A stretch of DNA of 8,777 nucleotides from an uncultured Campylobacter sp. (GTDB lineage: Bacteria > Campylobacterota > Campylobacteria > Campylobacterales > Campylobacteraceae): the NCBI RefSeq assembly GCF_937890585.1, contig NZ_CALACG010000248.1:1-8777 (forward strand), written 5' to 3'. Of the stretch, positions 1 to 6,470 are shown one piece after another; position 1 is the first letter of the stretch, and each line of letters starts with the position of its first letter. The notes below the pieces were generated by a model. That model searched no databases and was not told where the DNA came from. It saw only the letters and a program-made list of their open reading frames with translations. The translations under genes and the position numbers were made by a program.

Positions 1-735
1 CTACTGCTGCGCGTTGCCGCCGATACGCTAGGCCGGCGCGCGGTAGCTATCACGCTAAAATCGCCCTATATGTCGGGGCGCGAGATAAAAGAGGCGGTGG
101 AATTTACCCGTACTTACGGCATCAGGCATGAAATTTTAGAGCTAGAAGCACCCGAAGCGGTAAAAAATAATCCGCAAGATCGCTGCTACGTCTGTAAAAA
201 GGCGGTTTTTACGCGGCTAATCGAGCTGGCAAAGCATCTAGGCTTTACAAACGTCGCCGACGGTACGAACTTAGACGACCTTGGCGAATACCGCCCGGGG
301 CTTAAAGCAAAAGACGAGCTTGGCGAATACCGCCCGGGGCTTAAAGCAAAAGACGAGCTTGGCGTGCTTTCGCCACTTAAAGGCCTCAAAAAATCAGAGA
401 TTAGAGAGCTTAGCCGCGAGCTTGGACTGCCGACCGCGGATAAGCCCAGTTACGCGTGCCTTCTGACGCGTTTACCGCACGATAGGGAGTTTTCCGCGGA
501 GGAAATTTCGCTCGTGGAGCGAGCCGAAAATCTGCTAATCTCGCATGGATTTTTAAACATTCGCGCGCGATTTGACGGCAAAGCCTTTAAGCTGCAAATG
601 GGTGCGAGCGAGACTAGGCGCTTTTGCGCGGGAGATTTTAGCGCCGTCGTACGCGAGATCGCCGCGCTTGGCGAGTATGATATTTTGCTTGATTTAAAGG
701 GACTTCGCGGGGAGATTTTAAATGACGAAAGATGA
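1..735 (+). CDS. larE: LarE, ATP-dependent sacrificial sulfur transferase (5' end outside window)
   Basis: LarE transfers sulfur to the bis-carboxylated pyridinium mononucleotide made by LarB, a cytoplasmic step in building the nickel-pincer nucleotide cofactor of lactate racemase-type enzymes. The reading frame is open from base 1 (LLLRVAADTLGRRA), so the true start and the PP-loop SGGVDS motif lie upstream; the ATG at position 70 is internal. Visible family motifs are SGREIKEA, RCYVCK, VADGTN..DDLGEYRPG and PSYACLLTR. The Cys of ACLLTR is in the region where Lactobacillus plantarum LarE has its sacrificial cysteine (placed from memory). The segment holds an exact in-frame tandem duplication: 13 residues (LGEYRPGLKAKDE) occur twice in succession just after DGTN..DD, in a conserved part where relatives have one copy. 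The visible part is 244 residues. It overlaps larB by 14 bp, so the two are co-transcribed. Family assignment is firm; activity with the duplication is uncertain. Confidence 0.93.
   Translation, partial: LLLRVAADTLGRRAVAITLKSPYMSGREIKEAVEFTRTYGIRHEILELEAPEAVKNNPQDRCYVCKKAVFTRLIELAKHLGFTNVADGTNLDDLGEYRPGLKAKDELGEYRPGLKAKDELGVLSPLKGLKKSEIRELSRELGLPTADKPSYACLLTRLPHDREFSAEEISLVERAENLLISHGFLNIRARFDGKAFKLQMGASETRRFCAGDFSAVVREIAALGEYDILLDLKGLRGEILNDER
280..357 (+). repeat. 39-bp in-frame tandem duplication inside larE
   Basis: Two identical 39-bp units lie head to tail (280-318 and 319-357), and the first 7 bases of a third copy (CTTGGCG) follow at 358-364. The preceding AGACGA at 273-278 also matches the end of unit 1. 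Each unit encodes 13 residues (LGEYRPGLKAKDE). Because 39 is a multiple of three, the frame is kept. The exact identity implies a recent slippage or recombination event, or an assembly artefact. Confidence 0.97.
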
Positions 736-1470
736 GGCTTTAAATTTCATCCGTACCGTAAAATCGGGTGAAAAAAGCGAGCACGAAGCGATAGAGTTTT
801 TACGGGATTTTCCTTTTAGCGATGCGGGCTGCGCCAAAATCGACACTCAGCGTGCTTTGCGAAACGGTACTGGTGAGGTGATATATGGGGCAAATAAAAC
901 AGATGATGAAATTTTGCAAATTGCTAGTGTGATCGGCGAAAAAAATGAAAATATCCTAATCACAAGAACAAATGAGAATGTTTTTGAACGCATACGTGAG
1001 ATCTTTCCGCAGGCAAATTTTAATGCTCGTGGCCGCGTCATCAGCGTCAAATTTAAAGAGCCCGCGCTCACGCAAAGCTACATCGCGATAGTTTCCGCAG
1101 GCACCGCCGACGGCGCGGTAGTGGAGGAAGCGTACGAAACGGCGAGATTTCTAGGCAACGATGTGAGAAAAATTACCGATGTTGGCGTGGCAGGACTACA
1201 TAGGCTGGTCGCAAAGCTCGATGAGATACGTGATGCAAAGGTCGTGATCGCGGTGGCGGGCATGGAGGGCGCACTTGCTAGCGTGTTAGCAGGCCTTGTA
1301 AGCTCTCTAGTGATCGCAGTGCCTACCAGAGCGTGGGATATGGGGCAAATTTTGGAGGACTAGCGGCACTGCTAGCGATGCTAAACAGCTGCGCAAACGG
1401 CGTCAGCGTCGTAAATATCGACAACGGATTCGGCGCCGCGTATAACGCGAGCCTGATAAATCATCTCTGA
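722..1470 (+). pseudogene. larB: larB, pyridinium-3,5-biscarboxylate mononucleotide synthase, frameshifted
   Basis: LarB carboxylates and hydrolyses nicotinic acid adenine dinucleotide in the first step of nickel-pincer cofactor synthesis; its C-terminal half resembles PurE (AIR carboxylase). The intact part shows the family's TDVGVAGLHRL, VVIAVAGMEGAL and VIAVPT motifs. At 1328-1331 the sequence reads ACC-AGAG-CGTG. After VPT the frame shifts, adds unrelated residues and stops at 1363, giving 213 residues. Dropping one AG restores [14 protein letters not shown], then [30 protein letters not shown] and a stop at 1468-1470, for 248 residues, close to the normal family length. The lost tail includes the Cys (about residue 223) that matches the catalytic Cys221 of L. 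plantarum LarB, so the short product should be inactive. Its ATG overlaps the larE end by 14 bp, behind a GGGGAG site. A sequencing error or a phase-variable state cannot be excluded. Confidence 0.92.
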
Positions 1471-1522
1471 ATTTTACGCCGCTTGCGAGGCAAATTTAAC
1501 GGCTAAATTTAAAAGAAAAGCG

Positions 1523-1981
1523 TTGCTAGAGGAAAATTTAAGCGAGCAAAAAAGTGCTGCAAAGCGCATGCAAAAGCTGCAAACAAGGCAAAGCGCGCGA
1601 ACTAGGCTAGCATTTTTAGCCGCGGCTGGCATGATTTTAGCGGTAGAAATTTACATCGCGATCTGCGTAAAGGGCGGCTTTGTGCGCCACTACACGGGCG
1701 ACGTTTTGGCGGTTATCTTGCTTTACGCTTTGACGCGGGCTACATTTAGCGCGCCGCCGTCAAATTTGCCACTTAAAATTTTCGCGTTCGCGGCAGCCTC
1801 GGAGCTCGCGCAGTATTTTGGTGCCGTGCAAATTTTAGGCATAGAAAATAAAATTTTAAAAGTAATGATCGGCGGAACGTTTGATTTCGCCGATCTGCTC
1901 TGCTACGCGGTTGGCTGCGTCCTAGCGGGCGCTTATGAAAAATTTGAAAGTAAAATTTGGCAAATGAGAAGCGATGGATAA
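1523..1981 (+). CDS. DUF2809-type small integral membrane protein
   Basis: A hydrophobic protein of up to 152 residues with about four membrane segments: residues 27-50, 56-74, 80-102 and 122-142. The pattern HYTGDVLAVILLYALTR, then SELAQYFG, then GGTFDFADLLCYAVGC fits the DUF2809 family of small membrane proteins, which has no settled function. The start is uncertain. TTG at 1523 gives 152 residues with a charged N-terminal tail; in-frame ATG codons at 1568 (137 residues) and 1631 (116 residues) are alternatives, and none has a convincing ribosome binding site. It lies 52 bp after the larB remnant and overlaps ttdA by 8 bp, so it belongs to the same transcription unit. Nothing in the sequence ties it functionally to cofactor synthesis or tartrate metabolism. 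The GC content matches its left neighbours. The family call is from remembered motifs. Confidence 0.75.
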   Translation: MLEENLSEQKSAAKRMQKLQTRQSARTRLAFLAAAGMILAVEIYIAICVKGGFVRHYTGDVLAVILLYALTRATFSAPPSNLPLKIFAFAAASELAQYFGAVQILGIENKILKVMIGGTFDFADLLCYAVGCVLAGAYEKFESKIWQMRSDG

Positions 1982-2873
1982 ACAAAAAGCTGTGCAAAAG
2001 ATGATTGAGGTCATGGCGAAATTTGTCGGCTACACGGGCAAGGTACTGCCCGACGACGTGACGGCAAAGCTGCTGGAGCTTAGCGAACGCGAGACACAGC
2101 CGCTGGCAAAGGAGATCTACAAAACAATGTTTGAAAACCAGCGCCTTGCAAAGCAGCTAAACCGCCCGTCCTGTCAGGATACTGGAGTGATCCAGTTTTT
2201 CGTAAGATGTGGCGCAAATTTTCCGCTTATCGGCGAGCTTGAAGAGCTACTGCGAGAGGCGGTGCTGCAAGCTACTCGCGAGGCTCCGCTGCGCCATAAC
2301 AGCGTCGAGACATTTGACGAGTATAATACCGGCAAAAACGTCGGCAAGGGCACGCCGAGCGTGTTTTGGGAGATCGTGCCAAATAGTAGCGAGTGCGAGA
2401 TACACACCTATATGGCAGGTGGCGGCTGTAGCCTGCCTGGCAAAGCGACCGTTTTGATGCCTGGCATGGGCTATGAGGGTGTCGTTAAATTCGTCATGGA
2501 TATAATGACGAGCTATGGCATAAACGCCTGTCCGCCGCTACTGGTAGGTGTTGGCGTGGGTACTTCGATCGACGTAGCGTCCTTGCTTTCTAAAAAGGCG
2601 CTGATGAGACCTTTGGGCTCTAAAAATCCAAACGAACGAGCCGCATTAACTGAAAAGTTGCTAGAAGATGGCATAAATAAAATAGGTCTGGGCCCACAAG
2701 GCATGAGCGGCGCAAGCTCCGTGATGGGCGTACATATAGAAAACTGCGCTCGCCACCCAAGTGTCATCGCCGTTGCTGTAAATGTAGGCTGCTGGTCGCA
2801 CCGCAAAGGCCACATCATCTGGAACGAGCAGCTAAGTTTTGCTGTAAAATCGCACAAGGAGTTCGCGCTATGA
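1974..2873 (+). CDS. ttdA: L(+)-tartrate dehydratase alpha subunit (class I fumarase family)
   Basis: This is the large (alpha) subunit of the two-subunit, [4Fe-4S]-dependent, oxygen-sensitive L-tartrate dehydratase, which converts L-tartrate to oxaloacetate in the cytoplasm. The 299 residues match E. coli TtdA (about 303) along the whole length from memory, including NRPSCQDTG, EAPLRHNSVE, YMAGGGCSLPG, YEGVVKFV, NACPPLLVGVG and GPQGMSGASSVMGVHIE. Three cysteines, C67 (in SCQDTG), C186 (in NACPP) and C273 (in VGCWSH), are spaced like the cluster ligands of class I fumarases. Close relatives hydrate fumarate, so fumarase activity is an alternative, but the motifs and the start of the next gene favour tartrate dehydratase. 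The start ATG overlaps the upstream gene by 8 bp, and the stop overlaps the ttdB start by 4 bp (ATGA). With ttdB cut short, this subunit is probably an orphan unless a partner exists elsewhere. Confidence 0.9.
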   Translation: MDKQKAVQKMIEVMAKFVGYTGKVLPDDVTAKLLELSERETQPLAKEIYKTMFENQRLAKQLNRPSCQDTGVIQFFVRCGANFPLIGELEELLREAVLQATREAPLRHNSVETFDEYNTGKNVGKGTPSVFWEIVPNSSECEIHTYMAGGGCSLPGKATVLMPGMGYEGVVKFVMDIMTSYGINACPPLLVGVGVGTSIDVASLLSKKALMRPLGSKNPNERAALTEKLLEDGINKIGLGPQGMSGASSVMGVHIENCARHPSVIAVAVNVGCWSHRKGHIIWNEQLSFAVKSHKEFAL

Positions 2874-2968
2874 GTAAGAAAATTTTAACCACGCCGATCG
2901 CGCCAGAGGATCTTTCAAATATCAAAATCGGCGACGTGATCTACCTCACGGGACACATCAGTTTGTAG
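2870..2968 (+). pseudogene. ttdB: ttdB, L(+)-tartrate dehydratase beta subunit, truncated after about 30 codons
   Basis: The ATG overlaps the ttdA stop (ATGA), the usual arrangement for this pair. The first 30 residues (MSKKILTTPIAPEDL, then SNIKIGDVIYLTGHI) match the N-terminus of TtdB, where VIYLTG is followed in the family by a VTCRD-like motif and about 165 more residues. Here similarity ends near position 2959; a Ser, a Leu and a TAG follow. The base composition drops sharply at the same place, so the gene was cut by insertion or rearrangement rather than by a point mutation. The rest of ttdB is not found in the remaining window. A 32-residue product cannot form the swivelling domain of the enzyme. 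Confidence 0.88.
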
Positions 2969-3273
2969 ATTTGGCTAGCACACAAAGAGAGCTAGCAGAT
3001 GAATTAGGAGCTAAGTTTTTAGAATTTTGTAGTTCATACCTAAATGAAAAATGTGTTATTGCCAAAAGTGAATTTACTTACCAAGAATCTTTTTTGCCAG
3101 CAAGCCTAACTATCGAAGCCTACACTAAAAAACCGACTGCTAACACAACAATGGTAGATGCGTACATTGGTAATGTGCATTTTAGGTTAAATTATGATTA
3201 TGTATATGAAGAGTATGATGATGACCATTTTAAAGATGAATATGCGTATCAATATCTTGACTTTCAAATATAA
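2962..3273 (+). pseudogene. C-terminal fragment of an unidentified acidic protein
   Basis: I do not recognise this protein. The frame is open across the junction from inside the ttdB remnant and reads QFVDLASTQRELADELGAKF before ending in the acidic, tyrosine-rich tail DYVYEEYDDDHFKDEYAYQY. A TTG at 2971 could start a 100-residue product, but no ribosome binding site precedes it. The frame runs straight out of the break point, which fits a C-terminal piece of a longer gene brought here by rearrangement. There is no signal peptide, membrane segment or cysteine motif. The DNA is AT-rich compared with the ttd side. A small intact gene starting at the TTG remains possible. Confidence 0.5.
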
Positions 3274-3286
3274 CAAGTGCTATAAT
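3257..3286 (+). promoter_or_regulatory. Near-consensus sigma70-type promoter
   Basis: TTGACT (3257-3262) and TATAAT (3281-3286) are separated by 18 bp. The -10 box is a perfect match and the -35 box has one difference from TTGACA. It overlaps the last codons of the preceding fragment and points toward the IS3 remnant. No terminator is visible between it and the permease gene at 3678, so it is the best visible candidate to transcribe the five-gene transport cassette, with a leader of about 385 bases. Confidence 0.7.
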
Positions 3287-3322
3287 ACAACCAAGTTACA
3301 TTTAAAGAAATGAGGGTAAATC

Positions 3323-3625
3323 ATGGCAAACGGAGATTATGAAGTAACTCATAATAGGATTCTTAATAGTGTAAAGAAAAAATATCATTCATACAAATGT
3401 AAAGTAGGCAAGATTGCTGATAATATAATAGACAGAAATTTTAAAGCTGATAAGCCGTTACAAAAATGGAGTACTGATGTATCTCAATTTAACTTTTCAT
3501 GGGGTAAATGCTACATTTCACCAATACTTGATATGTATACAAATGAAATAATCTCTTATGACTTATCCTTAAGTCCTAATTTAGAGCAAATATCTAAAAA
3601 GATTTTGTTAACTTCTTTATATTGA
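3323..3625 (+). pseudogene. IS3-family transposase OrfB remnant
   Basis: The 100-residue frame holds the central part of an IS3-family (IS150-like) OrfB transposase: KKYHSYKCKVGKIADN, KADKPLQKWSTDVSQF, then ISPILDMYTNEIISYDLSLS and PNLEQI. The Asp of STDVSQF (residue 52) is the first catalytic residue of the DDE triad. The downstream HSDQG-type motif and the final Glu are missing, as is most of the N-terminal helix-turn-helix part. After PNLEQI the reading drifts into unrelated residues and stops. A GAGGG ribosome binding site stands before the ATG, so a short peptide could be made, but it cannot transpose. It lies between the composition break and the transport genes, and such elements are common at transferred segments. 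I could not recognise terminal inverted repeats. Confidence 0.85.
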
Positions 3626-3677
3626 GGATAGGAGACTATATAAAAGATTTTTACTATTAATTAGAAAGAGTGGATAA

Positions 3678-4700
3678 ATGGGAAAAGGTTTCTTTAAGAA
3701 TAAAAAATTATGCATATTGGTTCTCTTTGTATTGCTATTGCTTTTAATACTAACTTTTATTTGTTTAGGAAGATATCCGGTTAGCCCCTATAAAGCATTT
3801 ATGATTATATACAAAACAATAACCGGAGATGTTAGCGGCTTAGATGTATATGAAACTAGTGTAATAATTGACATAAGACTACCTAGAATACTTATGGGAG
3901 TTTTAGTAGGTGCAGGGCTATCACTGGCAGGAGCAGCATATCAAACTGTTTTTTCAAACCCTTTAGTTAGCCCGGACATACTAGGGGTGTCTTCAGGAGC
4001 AGGTTTTGGGGCGGCTTTATCTATATTATTATCCCTAGACATGATAGTGACTCAGCATGTTTCTTTGCTTCTGGGGCTTTTAGCAGTTTATATAGTTTTA
4101 AACCTATCCAGAGTAAAAAAACGAACAGATTTGTATGTGTTAGTTTTATCCGGAGTAATTGTAAAGTCACTATTTGATGCTTCAATATCATTTATTAAAT
4201 ATATAGCAGATCCGGAAGATAAGCTTCCAACTATCACTATGTGGTTGCTGGGAAGTTTAGCAAGTGTATCCTATAGAGACCTTGTTATTTGTTCAATAAT
4301 AATAATACCTTGTATTTTCGGCTTCTTTCTATTAAGGTGGAAATTGAATCTTTTATCTCTAGATTCTGATGAGGCTAGGTCTTTAGGAATTAATGTAAAA
4401 AAATTACGTATTGTGGTTATCTTACTCTCAACATTGATAACTGCAACTACAGTTTCTGTATGTGGAATTATAGGATGGATAGGTTTAATAATTCCCCATT
4501 TGGCGAGAATGGTTATCGGAAATGATAATAGGTACCTTATTCCAACTTGTTGTGTTATGGGAGCAATTTATTTATTACTGATAGATACCCTTTCAAGAGC
4601 AGCTACAAGCAATGAAATTCCCATTTCAATATTAACAGCATTTATAGGTGCGCCATTATTCATAACTATACTTAGAAAGAATTCGGGAGAAAGAAGATGA
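3678..4700 (+). CDS. FecCD/BtuC-type ABC transporter permease
   Basis: This is the inner-membrane channel subunit of an importer for iron-siderophore, heme, cobalamin or a similar metal chelate; it works as a homodimer with the ATPase encoded next. The 340 residues are typical for the family. A hydrophobic N-terminal segment (11-30) is followed by the family motif block LPRILMGVLVGAGLSLAGAA and NPLVSPDILGVSSGAGFGA (68-112), the cytoplasmic coupling region DSDEARSLGINV (229-240), GIIGWIGLIIPHLARMVIG (263-281) and the C-terminal EIPISILTAFIGAPLF (313-328). A GAGTGG site precedes the ATG, and the stop overlaps the ATPase start by 4 bp. Codon use is AT-rich and unlike the lar/ttd side, so the gene looks transferred, probably from a low-GC Firmicute. 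Family members with different substrates look alike, so the substrate cannot be read from this gene. Confidence 0.95.
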   Translation: MGKGFFKNKKLCILVLFVLLLLLILTFICLGRYPVSPYKAFMIIYKTITGDVSGLDVYETSVIIDIRLPRILMGVLVGAGLSLAGAAYQTVFSNPLVSPDILGVSSGAGFGAALSILLSLDMIVTQHVSLLLGLLAVYIVLNLSRVKKRTDLYVLVLSGVIVKSLFDASISFIKYIADPEDKLPTITMWLLGSLASVSYRDLVICSIIIIPCIFGFFLLRWKLNLLSLDSDEARSLGINVKKLRIVVILLSTLITATTVSVCGIIGWIGLIIPHLARMVIGNDNRYLIPTCCVMGAIYLLLIDTLSRAATSNEIPISILTAFIGAPLFITILRKNSGERR

Positions 4701-5482
4701 TACTCCAAGTTAAAAAAGGTACTTTTTCATATGACAAGAGAAAAATTTTAAAAGATATTTCATTTGATTTAAAAGAAGAAGAAGTAATGTCTATTCTTGG
4801 ACCCAATGGGGTGGGTAAAACTACTTTCTTAAGGTGTCTTATGGGGTTTTTAAAATGGGACACGGGAAAAGCCTTATTGTTCGGCAAAGATATAAATGAA
4901 TATGCAGAAAAAGAATTATGGGAAAACTTAAGTTATGTTCCTCAAGTTAAGAAAAGTGTGTTTAGTTATGGGGTTTTAGAAATGGTTGTGATGGGTTTAG
5001 ACAAGGAAAACAGTTTTTTCCATATCCCTACGAAGGAAGATTATGATAAAGCTTATGAAACTTTAAAAGAATTAGGAGTTGAAAAGCTATCAAATAGATA
5101 CTGTGATGAGCTATCCGGAGGAGAGCTTCAAATGGTTATGATTGCGAGAGCTCTTGTTTCTAATCCAAAACTTCTTATTTTAGATGAACCGGAGTCAAAC
5201 CTGGATATGAAGAATCAAATTAGAATCATAGAGGCAATTAAACATATAAATGTAAATAAAAAATCTGCTTGCATAATAAACACTCATTTTCCTAGTCATG
5301 CATTGCAGATATCTGACAAAACTTTGTTTATCGGTAGTGACTACAAAACAACCTTTGATGAAAGTTCGAAAGCCATTACTGAAGATAACTTACAAAAGTA
5401 TTTTCAAATCAAAGCTAAAATTTTAATTTTTCAAGCAGAAGAAGTTGAATACAAAACAGTTGCACCTTATAAAACCATATAG
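4697..5482 (+). CDS. ABC transporter ATP-binding protein (FecE/BtuD type)
   Basis: This is the cytoplasmic motor of the importer, which hydrolyses ATP to drive uptake through the preceding permease. All key motifs are present: Walker A GPNGVGKTT (35-43), the Q-loop at VPQ (Q83), the signature LSGGELQ (139-145), Walker B LLILDEPESNLD (159-170) and the switch histidine in INTHFP (H197). The length of 261 residues is normal. The ATG lies within the permease stop (ATGA overlap), which implies coupled translation. The C-terminal 20 or so residues after KYFQIKAKI (about 234-242) are diverged, as is common in the family. The gene appears intact and active. Confidence 0.95.
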   Translation: MILQVKKGTFSYDKRKILKDISFDLKEEEVMSILGPNGVGKTTFLRCLMGFLKWDTGKALLFGKDINEYAEKELWENLSYVPQVKKSVFSYGVLEMVVMGLDKENSFFHIPTKEDYDKAYETLKELGVEKLSNRYCDELSGGELQMVMIARALVSNPKLLILDEPESNLDMKNQIRIIEAIKHINVNKKSACIINTHFPSHALQISDKTLFIGSDYKTTFDESSKAITEDNLQKYFQIKAKILIFQAEEVEYKTVAPYKTI

Positions 5483-5505
5483 AACTGTTAGAAGGAGGTT
5501 AATGA

Positions 5506-6453
5506 ATGGAATATAGAAAATTAGGATCTACAGGCATACAAATTTCAAGAATATCTATGGGAAGTCATCACTTAAAGAATCCTCAAGATATAGATAAACA
5601 TGCAGAAAATTTCTTCTATGCATATAAACAAGGAATAAATTTCTTTGAAACCGGCGATACTTATGGAAACAATTGTTCAGAACTTATATTAGGTATAGCC
5701 ATAAAAGAAATGAAGAAGCATAAAAAACCATTTTATATTATGTCAAAGACACATGCCGGAGATTCTAAAACATTTCGAAAAAATCTTGAAAATTCTTTGA
5801 AGAATTTAGGAATAAGTTGTATTGACTCCTTTACTTGTCTTTGGGGTGTAAAATCTTTTGAAGAATGGAGAGGAGCTAAAAACTATGGAGCTATAAGAGA
5901 GATGGAAAAAGCAAGAGAAGAAGGACTTATTAAGCATATTACTTTTTCTTCACACTTACAAAATAAAGAACTAATTGAGATGATTGGGGAGTATAAATTT
6001 GATTATAGTTTACAGGGCTTTAATATAATTAATTCCAAATACAGATTAAAAGGAATAATGAAGACTCATGAAAAAGATATAGGGACAATAGCTATGAATC
6101 CGCTGGCAACAGGAGACTTGTTGCTTTATGAAGATATATTTAACGCTATTCGTATAAAAGAAGACCAAACTTTGGTTCAAGCGGCATATGCATATATTCT
6201 GTCCTTTCCCTTTATAGATTCTGTACTGGGAACCTTTAATTCAAAAGATGAAATTAATGAAGCTATTAAAACCCTATATCAAGAACCTTACTCTGCTAAA
6301 GAAAGGAGTGAACAAGAAGGAAAATTAAAAGAAAGAATTAATCAAGTTGATTTAGAAAGAAAGATAGAAGTTGGCAAAGCTCTTAGACAAAGACCTCATA
6401 TATTAAGAGAAGAAGTTGCAGATTTGTTTGGAGTTTATCCACTAAGTGTATAA
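5506..6453 (+). CDS. Aldo/keto reductase-like protein with altered catalytic residues
   Basis: The 315-residue protein begins with the standard aldo/keto reductase opening MEYRKLGSTGIQISRISMGS and has the barrel pattern of that NAD(P)H-dependent superfamily: NFFETGDTYG (45-54), MSKTH (79-83), the substrate-side strand IDSFTCLWGV (106-115) and a cofactor-binding part near LGTFNSKDEINEA (241-253). Tyr53 and Lys81 of the catalytic tetrad are present. The usual Asp five residues before the Tyr is Glu48. The place where relatives have a conserved His (D-x-x-x-x-H-G) reads D-S-F-T-C-L-W-G, with no His. A helical tail of about 45 residues carries no cysteines, so it lacks the C-terminal 4Fe-4S domain of some related reductases. 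A strong AAGGAGG site (5492-5498) lies 7 bases before the ATG. Its place between the importer genes suggests work on the imported ligand, for instance reductive release, but that is inference. Confidence 0.85.
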   Translation: MEYRKLGSTGIQISRISMGSHHLKNPQDIDKHAENFFYAYKQGINFFETGDTYGNNCSELILGIAIKEMKKHKKPFYIMSKTHAGDSKTFRKNLENSLKNLGISCIDSFTCLWGVKSFEEWRGAKNYGAIREMEKAREEGLIKHITFSSHLQNKELIEMIGEYKFDYSLQGFNIINSKYRLKGIMKTHEKDIGTIAMNPLATGDLLLYEDIFNAIRIKEDQTLVQAAYAYILSFPFIDSVLGTFNSKDEINEAIKTLYQEPYSAKERSEQEGKLKERINQVDLERKIEVGKALRQRPHILREEVADLFGVYPLSV

Positions 6454-6470
6454 TTTTCGAAGGAGGAAAA

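Noticed and set aside
280..364. CRISPR-like or regulatory direct repeats
   Set aside because: Units are directly adjacent without spacers and encode protein in frame with LarE, so this is a coding duplication.
186..466. Two repeat-containing open frames overlapping larE, one on each strand
   Set aside because: Their internal repeats merely reflect the 39-bp duplication in larE read in other frames.
1492..1510. Inverted repeat AAATTTA-ACGGC-TAAATTT before the DUF2809 gene
   Set aside because: The stem is only 7 A/T pairs, there is no T-tract, and AAATTT motifs are very common in this DNA, so it is not a credible terminator.
2513..2857. Minus-strand 114-residue open frame inside ttdA
   Set aside because: It lies entirely antisense to a strongly conserved enzyme gene, so it is a shadow frame.
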